A stretch of 8,901 nt of DNA from Candidatus Brocadiaceae bacterium (lineage in GTDB: Bacteria; Planctomycetota; Brocadiia; SM23-32). The position numbers and the translations under genes were made by a program. The DNA lies in contig PUNP01000302.1 of NCBI GenBank assembly GCA_003551785.1, positions 1 to 8,901 of the forward strand. Direction: 5' to 3'. Shown in pieces: positions 1 to 7,630 of the stretch (position 1 is the stretch's first letter; each line of letters opens with the position of its first letter). Under the pieces are notes generated by a model. It had not been told where the DNA came from. It made no database searches and worked only from the letters and a program-made list of their open reading frames with translations.

Positions 1-116
1 TATTTATCACCTAGCTGTTCAAATGATAATTTGTTAATTTTACTAACCACACCTTCTGTAAGGTCAGTTCTATGATAAATCTTTTCTTTATTATTCCATC
101 TATAACCCATAAACAT
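1..116 (-). CDS. Start of an unidentified protein, runs off the left edge
   Basis: An open frame begins with ATG at 116-114, directly after the TGA of the upstream gene, and stays open for 38 codons to the window edge. A second in-frame ATG lies at 110-108 (MFMGYRWNNKEK...). An AAGGGA stretch six bases before the first ATG is a plausible ribosome binding site and lies inside the end of the upstream gene, so the two are probably co-transcribed. The visible residues are hydrophilic, contain no motif I recognise and show no signal peptide. It could be a small gene or the start of a long one. No function is proposed. Confidence 0.5.
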   Translation of the reverse strand, partial: MFMGYRWNNKEKIYHRTDLTEGVVSKINKLSFEQLGDK

Positions 117-758
117 TCACAATCCCTTACTAGTATCTTTGTCAAATTCAGTCAAAGACATCAGTTCATTTATGTTCCACCGATCTCTTGATAATATGAA
201 TGACAACACTGCAGTCGGGTTTATATATAAAGTACCATCTTTTTTTGTTTCTTTTCTTAACCGTTTGTATGCAATCCATTTTCTCAAACCTACTATAAGT
301 ATCCCTGTTTGAACAACTTTTAAGACAAGATCCCATATTGCATCAATCATATATATAACTTCTAATCCGCCAATTTCAATTTCACGTCCATGTTTAATTA
401 AAATAGTATAATCTTTTAAGTCATAGGTCTTGAATAAATCTTTTAGTTTAACGTCATAATCGTTAGGTTCCCAAATAACTTTCCCGTCCGAGATTATATA
501 TAACAAGTTATTCCAACTATATCTTAAGGACTTAATCTCGTAGAGGTTATCACAATCAATACGCCCCTGATTAAGTAGATTTTTCTCGATCAGGCATTCG
601 ACCAGATCTTCAAATGTTGATTCATCATTTAATTCTACGAGCTCAAAATGAATCTCCATGCCATTCCACAAATAGCACTGAACTATCATACCATCGACAC
701 CCACTTTATAAATCTTAGAAATACACCATTTGTGTTCAACCTCATCAACTTCTTTCAT
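117..758 (-). CDS. Unidentified 213-residue protein behind a restriction-modification remnant
   Basis: I do not recognise this protein. From ATG at 758 it is 213 residues and ends in TGA at 117-119. The first half is mixed alpha/beta in character and acidic (ELVELNDESTFEDLVECL). Near residues 135-160 there is a hydrophobic, possibly amphipathic stretch (LVLKVVQTGILIVGLRKWI) followed by a basic patch (KRLRKETKK). It is too short and interrupted to call a clear membrane segment. The frame is open upstream through TTG at 779 to a TAA at 810-812. Those extra residues (HYHKTIIALVETDR) match the C-terminus of type ISP enzymes, so I treat them as a fused remnant and start at the first ATG (MKEVDE). 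No good ribosome binding site is visible, and translation from the TTG is possible. The next gene starts immediately after the stop. Role unknown; position suggests island cargo. Confidence 0.55.
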   Translation of the reverse strand: MKEVDEVEHKWCISKIYKVGVDGMIVQCYLWNGMEIHFELVELNDESTFEDLVECLIEKNLLNQGRIDCDNLYEIKSLRYSWNNLLYIISDGKVIWEPNDYDVKLKDLFKTYDLKDYTILIKHGREIEIGGLEVIYMIDAIWDLVLKVVQTGILIVGLRKWIAYKRLRKETKKDGTLYINPTAVLSFILSRDRWNINELMSLTEFDKDTSKGL

Positions 759-809
759 AATCCTATCAGTCTCGACCAATGCTATAATAGTCTTGTGATA
801 ATGCTTTAC
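741..809 (-). pseudogene. Second remnant of a type ISP-like C-terminus
   Basis: After a TAA at 810-812 the minus strand reads VKHYHKTIIALVETDRIMKE and then VDE. This is the same motif as the end of the fragment at 2510-2716 (VRHYHKIIKALVETDRIKR). The DNA of 758-806 matches 2536-2584 with seven differences in 49 bases. The similarity appears to reach TTTGA near 820, but only with a one-base length difference, so the copy is both truncated and frame-broken. The motif (HYxKII.AL.ETDRxM.EID) is the usual end of type ISP restriction-modification enzymes and related helicase/methylase proteins. The identification comes from memory of the family. The frame continues without a stop into the 117-758 gene. 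Confidence 0.6.
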
Positions 810-867
810 TTACTTCAAATAGATGAGATAAATCACTATTTCTCACCGAACTGTCGTTCTTGCTAAA

Positions 868-1924
868 CTACATTCTGTGATCATCATTCAAATCATTTCG
901 CTTCATTAACTTCATCTCGGCTTCTTTTTGTTTAGCATGCCAATTAGACCATTCATCCATTTCAAGTTTATACTCTTTTTCATCTATAACACGTGGCTTC
1001 ATTTTTTCAATACCATTTATGGGCTGCTTAGCATATATATAACGATGTGAATGCTTTGCTATTAAATATTGAAAATCTCGTGCAGTATCTAGTGGTATAG
1101 TATCCAAATGCTTGTTACTACCAACTTGTGTATACATTAGCAAACTATGTGATAAAGGAAATATTATTTCCGTTCCTTCGTTCCCCCCATCCTCCTTTAA
1201 AATCAAATAACCCTGGAGCATAATAATTCAGTTTAATGACCGGATTATCACTTGTAACCCATTCCATATTTTTAGGAGCAGATACTATACTCCAAGTATG
1301 TTTTGGTATTTTCTTTACTGTATTATTCATTAAATATTTAATCAAATATAACCATAAACTACGACCTAACAAAGTCCTGGCTTCTAAAAAAGTAGTATTG
1401 TTTTCTTCATCAACAAGTTTATTTAATTTCAAAGGGATTATGTCAGCATCCCTACTATTCCCTTTCTTTTTTGTTTCATCAACTTTACTATTATCACTAA
1501 ATTCTTCTATAGCTTCATTCAAAATATCCTCCAACAATTTAGGCATTATTTTATGCCAACGCATCATAAGCTCAAAATATCGGGCAGGAGTTCGGAAATC
1601 AAGTAAGGCAATATATCTAATTAAACATTTCAAATCTGTATTTGATAAATGCTCCCCATTTCGAGCCTTATTGAGTGGTTCTTGTGCCGGAGTTTCAACT
1701 TCCTTGTTAATCCATTTTTCTATTTCATCTGATTCCTCCCCATCTATAAGGCGAGTGTGAAAATGCTTTTTATAAGCTATTGATTTTAATGACCTTTTTT
1801 GCCATATTGGGAATAATTCATGGGGTACTAGGGTATTGTAAACACATATTTTACCTTGCTTGTTTGTCCATGCTTTTAGATATGCCCTGGGTATATAATG
1901 GTGTTTAATGCTAAGATTTCCCAA
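868..1924 (-). pseudogene. DUF4238-family protein, frameshifted in a run of six G
   Basis: The first frame carries the N-terminal DUF4238 signature HHYIPRAYLKAW, then LLDFRTPARY, and TSDNP late in the protein, a pattern typical of this uncharacterised family. It reaches GGWGE and then goes out of frame to a TAG at 1145. The second frame, ending in TAG at 868-870, continues as NEGTEIIFPLSHSLLMYTQVG, the expected next block. Removing one G from the six at 1183-1188 joins both halves into one protein of about 350 residues, a normal family length. The start is uncertain: GTG at 1934-1936 overlaps the AGGAG motif, so TTG at 1922-1924 (LGNLSIKHHYIP), seven residues before the signature, fits better. 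It follows the HEPN-like gene by 25-40 bp and is probably in the same operon. Biochemical function is unknown. Confidence 0.8.
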
Positions 1925-1961
1925 GCTACTAATCACTCCTTGATTACTTCTTTGTAGCTTG

Positions 1962-2513
1962 CTATAAGTTTTTTTCTTCTATTAAAAGAATTATATCCTT
2001 TAATTTATCATGTAATAAATGAAATGTATCTTTAGTTACATTTATTAGATCTTTTTGTTTAAATTCTTGGTTATGATATTCGAACCCTTCAATTACCAAA
2101 TATTGAACAGGCTGCCAGGGTGCTATAAAAGCACATTGATCAGATATTTTGATCATTTTTCTATGCTTGGAAACATTACAAAACGCATTTAGATAACGGG
2201 TTTCATCGTAAAGACATTTAATACCCTCTTTAATATCGGGCTCTAGGTTAAGTTCGTTCAATTTTTCATATAGCCTCTGAAAGCTTATTTTTCCCTCATG
2301 ACAGTCAGGTCTTGTCGCATAATTAATACATTGTGCTAAAATATCAAGGCTTGACTGAAGAGCTAACATCATTGCAATAAATTCTGCCGATATTGGAACT
2401 TGCATGTCTTCAACATTTGACTGCTTTGATAAGTTCTCTACAATATCGTAATGGTACTTGGCACAACCTAACCTAAAATTTAAAGATTCTCTATATGTTT
2501 CATAAGAGCTCAT
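1962..2513 (-). CDS. Small helical protein, HEPN-like
   Basis: This 183-residue protein starts at ATG 2513 with a strong AAGGAG site five bases upstream, and its ATG overlaps the TGA of the preceding fragment (ATGA). It looks mostly helical: a helix with EFIAMMLALQSSLDILAQ near residues 44-61 and a second with RYLNAFCNVSKHRK near 106-119. The pairing of a 'SSLDILAQ' helix with a later 'N...KHR' helix resembles HEPN-fold proteins that often sit in defence loci. The strict HEPN RNase spacing (R, four to six residues, H) is not met: R106 to H117 is ten residues apart. Nuclease activity is therefore not supported, and the fold call is tentative. No signal peptide or membrane segment. Likely co-transcribed with the DUF4238 gene; an immunity, toxin or regulatory role would be guesswork. 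Confidence 0.6.
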   Translation of the reverse strand: MSSYETYRESLNFRLGCAKYHYDIVENLSKQSNVEDMQVPISAEFIAMMLALQSSLDILAQCINYATRPDCHEGKISFQRLYEKLNELNLEPDIKEGIKCLYDETRYLNAFCNVSKHRKMIKISDQCAFIAPWQPVQYLVIEGFEYHNQEFKQKDLINVTKDTFHLLHDKLKDIILLIEEKNL

Positions 2514-2716
2514 ATTATCTCCTTAGTCTTTCTCTTAATCCTGTCAGTCTCGACTAATGCTTTAATAATTTTGTGGTAATGCCTGACATCATCAAAACCT
2601 AGGACTTTGCCTTTTCTATCTTTCAACCACTTTTGTGCAGGTTGATAGCCACCTACATAAAACTCCCAGGCTACTTGAGGAACATTATCAAAATACTGCT
2701 GATAAATAATATTCAT
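2510..2716 (-). pseudogene. C-terminal stub of a type ISP-like restriction-modification protein
   Basis: The 68-residue frame reads YFDNVPQVAWEFYVGGYQPA, then KWLKDRKGKVL and HYHKIIKALVETDR. This is the characteristic C-terminal end (specificity domain) of type ISP single-chain restriction-modification enzymes and related helicase/methylase proteins. Those are normally many hundreds of residues long, so only the last part remains. The ATG at 2716 lies two codons after a TAG and has no ribosome binding site, as expected of a truncation rather than a real start. The body of the gene is absent: the res stop lies only 82 bp upstream. The 3' end is intact and overlaps the next ATG by four bases, so it may keep translational coupling. 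It could still be expressed as a micro-protein, but I see no support for that. Confidence 0.7.
2519..2524 (-). promoter_or_regulatory. Ribosome binding site of the HEPN-like gene
   Basis: AAGGAG sits five bases before ATG at 2513 and inside the last codons of the type ISP stub. It is a near-ideal site, fixes the start of the HEPN-like gene and suggests that the gene was inherited together with the upstream 3' end. Confidence 0.7.
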
Positions 2717-2798
2717 AAAAATCTAAAGAAAAAATGTCTTTAAGGTAATTAGGAAGTAGAAATATTGCTTTTATAACTCTGATATGCCGAAGGATTAA

Positions 2799-5384
2799 TT
2801 ATTGTTTCGAGTTGCCGTTGTCGTTGCCATCTAGTAAATCCTCTAACTCACTTCTAAACTCACCTTTTAGTAGTCTTCCATCTCTTAAATATTGAAAAAA
2901 TTCGGAATAATTTACAGGACTCAAAAAATGTAAAAGATATTGTTGGTTGATATCATTAGTTTGAAGTTCTTTATTTAAGTCAGAGAAATACTTCTTTGCC
3001 CACCTATATTTTGCTTTGTTTTCATCAGAATCATCATTATCGTGTTTTATTTCAACCACAACGATATAATTGACTAAATTAGATGTAACACTAACAAAGA
3101 AATCTGGACTGAATAATTGCTGTTTTGAATGTTCACCTTTTCTCCAAGTAAACTCAATACCATAAAACCTTTGATCTCTACTCTTGATCCATGCTTCGAT
3201 TGTTTCAACATTTTCTTTGCTACATAAGTTTTCAATAAATCGCTTTTCAGGTTCAGATTTAGAAAAAATAATATCCATAGGTGTTTTCATTAAATATGGA
3301 TTCTTCTGTTTAACTGCACCTCTAGCTAAACTTTCATCATTAATAATATCTTCTAGTATATCTTTGTTTTCACCGAATAATTCGTTTTTATAGCCATCAG
3401 TAAAAAATACAGAACAGCCTCTTTTAAGATTTCCAATTGACATAGTTTCATTAAACATTGTTGTAGTAGATAGCTTTACAGGGGTACTTACTTTTCTTAA
3501 ATTTACTATTGTCTTTCCTTTTTTCCTCAACAAAGTTCCAAATGCTTGAAGAATTTTTTGTCTGTTTTTATCCGTTAATCGCTCACCTTTAATCCCACAT
3601 TTTTCCATTGATTTCGCTATTAGTTTTTTTATTACATGTTTAGGTGGAAGTTCATTCTTTGTATATTCACCCTCATTTAGCTTTAACACCTTGCCTTCCC
3701 ATTCTCTTGTTTTAAATTCTTCGAAAATCTTATTAACCACTTCGTCAATTGAGTATGAATTATATTCAATCAAAGTTTTCTTTGAGATTTGCTCGCCATA
3801 AAGGTTTGTATATTCTGTTTCCTTACATATTTCTTCTACCTGGGAAATAAGATCAATATAACCTTTTGTGTAATCAAATATCTCTGTATCTGTTTTGGCT
3901 TCTTTGATAATAGGCTCTTTATCATAGTCAATCTTGTATAGCTCAAAATTATATATAGCTCTGTCTCCCTCAGTAAGAATAGAACTAGTAAGCCTCATCT
4001 CAATTTCAAGTATTTCATCAACAAGCCCTTTTATATTTCTACTCCAGGCATCGTGATTAAAAACTCTCACTCTTGGTTGTGGCGATTTATATTCTTCAGG
4101 GATTCTCAAACCTCTCCCTAAAACTTGTGCTATAAGAAGTTTTGAGTTAAAAGCTCTGTCTTCCCAAGGAACAATTTGAAAAACATTTTTAACATCCCAA
4201 CCTTCAGTAAGCATGGAAACAGATACTATCCATTCAGCAGATGATTCAGTTCTGTCAACATATTTTAATTTCAAAATATTTGATTCATGCTCTTTGGCAG
4301 AAGTAACAACTAATATCTTTTCTGAAGCTTCTTCTTCACTTAAATATTCTTTCTGTGAAATAAACTCTCCGACCTTACTAGCTAATCTTTTTGCATTTTT
4401 TATATCTTTAGTAACCAAGATAGTTAGTGGTTTTATTTTGAAATACTTATTCTTGTTTTCTAAATGATTATCATATATTTTTTGTAATTTTTCTTGAGTC
4501 TCTATAGTCTCATCTTTACTTACGTAATCAACCATTTTAACAATTTTGTCATCCACAGCTTGTCTTAAAGAGTATCTGTAAATAACATCATTAAAATAAT
4601 CATCTTCGATATAGGCTGTTCCAGTAAAGCCAAGCATATATTTAAAATTATAATCGTTACTAAGTAGAAATTCTTTCCATTTCTTTATACTGCGACTATT
4701 TAAATCCCTACCAGAAACTTTATTAAAAACATGATGAACCTCATCATTTAATACTAAAACACTTTGCCCTAAACCCGTTAAACTATCATTTATAGAAGAT
4801 CCTGTAGATTTGTAAACTGCATGAATATTTTCAACACATATATCCCCATCTTTTATTGTGCTGTTAGCATCGATAATTCTTGGGTTTTTATGTTTTGAAT
4901 CATTCGGAATAAAAGATCTAAGTTTATCGTCTCCACTTAATGCAGCAAATTTATCAATTAATCCACTCTCTATGGTTAACGAGGGGCATAAAACTAGAAC
5001 TTTATCAACAATCCCTAAAGAAAGCATTATTTGTGCAATACCATATATAACATAGCTTTTACCTGTTCCTGTTGCTAAGTCTATTGTTCCTGAAAGCTTA
5101 CCTGGCAATTGGATGTGCTGTAGGTATTCATCTAAATCCCTATATTTATTCTGTATTTCTGAGTTATTTTGCCAGTTTGCACTGACTAAATCTTCAATAC
5201 TGTTATATGTTCCCGAAGCAAGATATACTATAGCAGTTTCGATTGCTTCTTTTTGAAAAGGTCTATTTTGAGAAAGAGCATCTAAATAACGTTCCCATTT
5301 TGAAAGATCTATTACAAAAGGATCATATGTTTTGCTTACGTTAAGTACTAAATCTTTTGTTGTATAAGTTTTGATTTCTTGCAT
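2799..5384 (-). CDS. res: Type III restriction enzyme Res subunit (DEAD/DEAH helicase-nuclease)
   Basis: The 861-residue protein is the restriction subunit that, with Mod, translocates on or senses DNA using ATP and cuts unmethylated foreign DNA. Helicase motifs appear in SF2 order: Walker A ATGTGKS (104-110), motif II NDEVHH (213-218), motif III GFTGTA (252-257), a motif V-like region SMLTEGWDVKN (390-400), and motif VI QVLGRGLR (420-427). The C-terminal nuclease shows a PD-(D/E)XK pattern: E711/E713 in the preceding helix, PD at 760-761, and EIK at 778-780. No core residue appears lost, and the length fits the family (about 850-1000). ATG at 5384 follows mod by 2 bp with GGGGAG at 5390-5395, so the two are translated from one message. 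The protein ends in TAA at 2799-2801, and no terminator hairpin is visible after it. Confidence 0.93.
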   Translation of the reverse strand: MQEIKTYTTKDLVLNVSKTYDPFVIDLSKWERYLDALSQNRPFQKEAIETAIVYLASGTYNSIEDLVSANWQNNSEIQNKYRDLDEYLQHIQLPGKLSGTIDLATGTGKSYVIYGIAQIMLSLGIVDKVLVLCPSLTIESGLIDKFAALSGDDKLRSFIPNDSKHKNPRIIDANSTIKDGDICVENIHAVYKSTGSSINDSLTGLGQSVLVLNDEVHHVFNKVSGRDLNSRSIKKWKEFLLSNDYNFKYMLGFTGTAYIEDDYFNDVIYRYSLRQAVDDKIVKMVDYVSKDETIETQEKLQKIYDNHLENKNKYFKIKPLTILVTKDIKNAKRLASKVGEFISQKEYLSEEEASEKILVVTSAKEHESNILKLKYVDRTESSAEWIVSVSMLTEGWDVKNVFQIVPWEDRAFNSKLLIAQVLGRGLRIPEEYKSPQPRVRVFNHDAWSRNIKGLVDEILEIEMRLTSSILTEGDRAIYNFELYKIDYDKEPIIKEAKTDTEIFDYTKGYIDLISQVEEICKETEYTNLYGEQISKKTLIEYNSYSIDEVVNKIFEEFKTREWEGKVLKLNEGEYTKNELPPKHVIKKLIAKSMEKCGIKGERLTDKNRQKILQAFGTLLRKKGKTIVNLRKVSTPVKLSTTTMFNETMSIGNLKRGCSVFFTDGYKNELFGENKDILEDIINDESLARGAVKQKNPYLMKTPMDIIFSKSEPEKRFIENLCSKENVETIEAWIKSRDQRFYGIEFTWRKGEHSKQQLFSPDFFVSVTSNLVNYIVVVEIKHDNDDSDENKAKYRWAKKYFSDLNKELQTNDINQQYLLHFLSPVNYSEFFQYLRDGRLLKGEFRSELEDLLDGNDNGNSKQ

Positions 5385-5386
5385 TT

Positions 5387-7435
5387 TTACTCCCCTACTG
5401 TCAAGGCTTCTTTAAATTCATTTCCATAAATATCAATATAGATAACCATAACTTTTCTCCCGCATTTTTCCCTATCTAGTTCGATTATTATTTCTTTTTG
5501 TTGCTTTAGCTCTTGTTTAATAGTTTCTTCATCTTCGTCTTTTTTCACTTTTGGCAACAAATCACTAGCAAAATAATAATTATCCATGACAAACATTCCA
5601 TCATCATAATCAATATCGACTAAAACCATTGCTAATGATTCAAAGTTGCCCATATCTTTATTAGTTTCTTCCTCAGTGTAATCAGATAAAAATTCTTTGA
5701 TGTTAATATGTATCTTGTTTTGGTTGTAATTGAGTTCTGACTTAACATATGGCTGTCGAATAAAATGAAAACCAACAACATCTTCCAAATCATTAATCTT
5801 ATTTTTACTTTGTGGCTGTCTAATCTTTTTAAAATGGACTTTGTGCAATTCTTTTATGACTTGATAAGGCACCTTTAGAAAGTAATATCTAACTGAATCT
5901 ATTTCATGATAATCGGTAATAAAGTTTACATAGTTAGAAGGAGCAATTATATAAAGCCTGCCATCAACTTTACTACCTAAATACGAATGTAAATCTTCGA
6001 GATATTCTATATTCACTTCGGCATCTTTAAAATCCCAATGAGGATATATCAAACAATAATAGCCGTCTTTTCTTTCACCATCAATCTTAATTCCACTTAT
6101 TTTTTTATTAATTTTCTCTACTTCAAAAAGGTTCATCACAAAGTTTATGTAATGCTCCTTTTCCATCTCAAAAACTAAATTTAAATCATAAATGCCCGTA
6201 TTAACAGTATAAAAGCTTTTAGCCTTTTTTAAATATTTTTTTCCAATATTACTCCAGCTCTTACTTTCTTCTATTGTTAATAGACGTTTTTGCATAGTAT
6301 AAAATGCAAGTTTACCTATATCACACATGATCCATCTTCTTCCCATTTTTTCTGCAACAGAAGCCGTTGTCCCAGAGCCTGCAAAAAAATCTAATACTAA
6401 ATCATCTGGCTCTGTTGAAACTGAAATTATTCTGTTCAGTAATGCTTCTGAGTTCTCAGTTGGATAATCCGTTGTAAATGTATATCCAGGAATATCTGTC
6501 CAATTTGAATCTAAATTAACTTCTTGTTTTGGTTCTACCCAGTATTCTAACTTTTTAGTATTAGTATTAACTCTTAATTTTCCTTGACGATATTTTTCAT
6601 CCGCTTGATCTTGAGGAAATGTAAAATGTCTTCCAGAGGGAGGGTAGTAGGTTTTCCCTTCAATAACAAGAAATCTAGGTCCAGGTATTCCAGGTGAATC
6701 CATGCCATGCCAATAACCTTTTTTAGGCTTGTCCAAAGCTTTTAATACATTATGATATTTTGCATTTTCTGTATTAAAGTATACGTAGATATGATCTACA
6801 GCATTGGGTATATTTCTTCTCCCTTTATCAGTAACGTTCTTTTTTACTCTGTTAACAATGATCTCATTAGTAAAATTGTTTTTTCCGAATATTTCATCCA
6901 GACATAATTTAATATAATGTCCAAAGTGACTACCCTGCCTAACAAATATCCATCCATCATCGGACAGAATTTCTTTTGCATAAAATAACCGTCTTCTTAA
7001 AAATTCTACAAACTCTGCACCTTTTCTTTTGGCAGAATAACCCTTTTGTCCTTTGATACCATCATATTCATCACCTGTCCCAAAAGGAGGATCTATGTAT
7101 ATAAGTTTAACTTTATCTTTTACTTTATCTTTTATTAATGGATCTTTATTCTCGTAGACAGTTTTAAGAAATTGAAGGTTATCACCAAAAATAATCATAT
7201 TAGCCCATTTAACTTCCTCGTTGCAAAAATTGAACTTTTTTTCTACCTGTAATGGTACAGGAAAAACTCCATCCTCATTTGCGAGGACATCCTCTTTCCT
7301 CATTTTCCCAGCATAAGCTAGCTCATATTCAACATGCTTTATTGGGAATAATCTATGCTTATAGTCCTCAGGTATAGGATCACCACTTTTTAATCGTTCA
7401 ACTAAAAATTCTATCTCTGAGAAAGTTAAACTCAT
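5387..7435 (-). CDS. mod: Type III DNA adenine methyltransferase Mod subunit
   Basis: Mod recognises the target site and methylates adenine in it with S-adenosylmethionine; Res needs it for specificity. Counting from ATG at 7435 (682 residues): GDNLQFLK (84-91) resembles motif X, DPPFGTGDEYDG (about 115-126) is the catalytic motif IV, and FAGSGTT (351-357) is the AdoMet motif I. The order IV before I is the beta class used by type III enzymes. The segment between them holds the target-recognition region, and about 300 further residues follow motif I. Motif IV is DPPF rather than the commoner DPPY, a known active variant. A GTG at 7444 would extend the protein by three residues, but GGGGTG at 7444-7449 overlaps it and is well spaced (8 bases) for the ATG. 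A 12-bp tandem duplication gives KDKVKDKV just before motif IV. First gene of the mod-res operon. Confidence 0.93.
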   Translation of the reverse strand: MSLTFSEIEFLVERLKSGDPIPEDYKHRLFPIKHVEYELAYAGKMRKEDVLANEDGVFPVPLQVEKKFNFCNEEVKWANMIIFGDNLQFLKTVYENKDPLIKDKVKDKVKLIYIDPPFGTGDEYDGIKGQKGYSAKRKGAEFVEFLRRRLFYAKEILSDDGWIFVRQGSHFGHYIKLCLDEIFGKNNFTNEIIVNRVKKNVTDKGRRNIPNAVDHIYVYFNTENAKYHNVLKALDKPKKGYWHGMDSPGIPGPRFLVIEGKTYYPPSGRHFTFPQDQADEKYRQGKLRVNTNTKKLEYWVEPKQEVNLDSNWTDIPGYTFTTDYPTENSEALLNRIISVSTEPDDLVLDFFAGSGTTASVAEKMGRRWIMCDIGKLAFYTMQKRLLTIEESKSWSNIGKKYLKKAKSFYTVNTGIYDLNLVFEMEKEHYINFVMNLFEVEKINKKISGIKIDGERKDGYYCLIYPHWDFKDAEVNIEYLEDLHSYLGSKVDGRLYIIAPSNYVNFITDYHEIDSVRYYFLKVPYQVIKELHKVHFKKIRQPQSKNKINDLEDVVGFHFIRQPYVKSELNYNQNKIHINIKEFLSDYTEEETNKDMGNFESLAMVLVDIDYDDGMFVMDNYYFASDLLPKVKKDEDEETIKQELKQQKEIIIELDREKCGRKVMVIYIDIYGNEFKEALTVGE
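5390..5395 (-). promoter_or_regulatory. Ribosome binding site of res
   Basis: GGGGAG lies within the last two codons of mod (GGG GAG TAA), five bases before the res ATG. It supports translation of both subunits from one transcript, with res probably coupled to termination on mod. Confidence 0.65.
7110..7133 (-). repeat. Two tandem copies of a 12-bp unit inside mod
   Basis: On the plus strand ACTTTATCTTTT occurs twice in perfect tandem. On the coding strand this gives KDKV twice, just before LIYIDPPF. Twelve bases keeps the reading frame, so copy-number change would alter linker length rather than switch the gene off. Confidence 0.8.
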
Positions 7436-7443
7436 TAATATCA

Positions 7444-7449
7444 CACCCC
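7444..7449 (-). promoter_or_regulatory. Ribosome binding site that sets the mod start
   Basis: GGGGTG ends eight bases before ATG 7435. Its last three bases are themselves the alternative GTG codon at 7442-7444, so the ATG is the better start. Confidence 0.5.
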
Positions 7450-7507
7450 ACTACATTTTATAACCAAATGCGAAGTTTTCATATTGAAATAGCCCTAATA
7501 TTAATTA

Positions 7508-7541
7508 TTAATATGTTCCCATCTTCAAATTTCAAGGGAAC
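7508..7541 (-). promoter_or_regulatory. Possible mod promoter with an overlapping inverted repeat
   Basis: TTGAAA (7530-7535) and TATTAA (7508-7513) are 16 bases apart and could serve as -35 and -10 elements about 75-100 bases before mod. GTTCCC (7536-7541) and GGGAAC (7515-7520) form 6-bp inverted arms 15 bases apart that enclose the -35 element. The arrangement would suit a repressor site, or a weak hairpin if transcribed through. The -10 match is only partial. Confidence 0.35.
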
Positions 7542-7630
7542 CTTGTAAACTCTTTATGTCAGACATTATAATTGTTTATGTTACTCTTTGCAAAACTTGA
7601 GTTTTTCTCATCCCAGCTCTAATATCAACT

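Noticed and set aside
648..866. Plus-strand open frame of 72 codons
   Set aside because: It is antisense to the 117-758 gene and the type ISP remnant, has no family features, and its peptide is an AT-rich translation of their complement.
868..1221. A separate 117-residue gene starting at ATG 1221
   Set aside because: Its first residues are out-of-frame sequence; from GTEIIFPLS onward it is the C-terminal third of the DUF4238 protein, so it is half of one frameshifted gene.
1236..1760. Plus-strand open frame of 174 codons rich in Ser, Leu and Phe
   Set aside because: It lies entirely antisense to the well-supported DUF4238 gene; its serine/leucine-rich composition is typical of a reverse-strand shadow.
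3184..5055. Three short plus-strand frames (3184-3393, 4213-4467, 4858-5055)
   Set aside because: All lie antisense within the intact res gene and have no recognisable motif.
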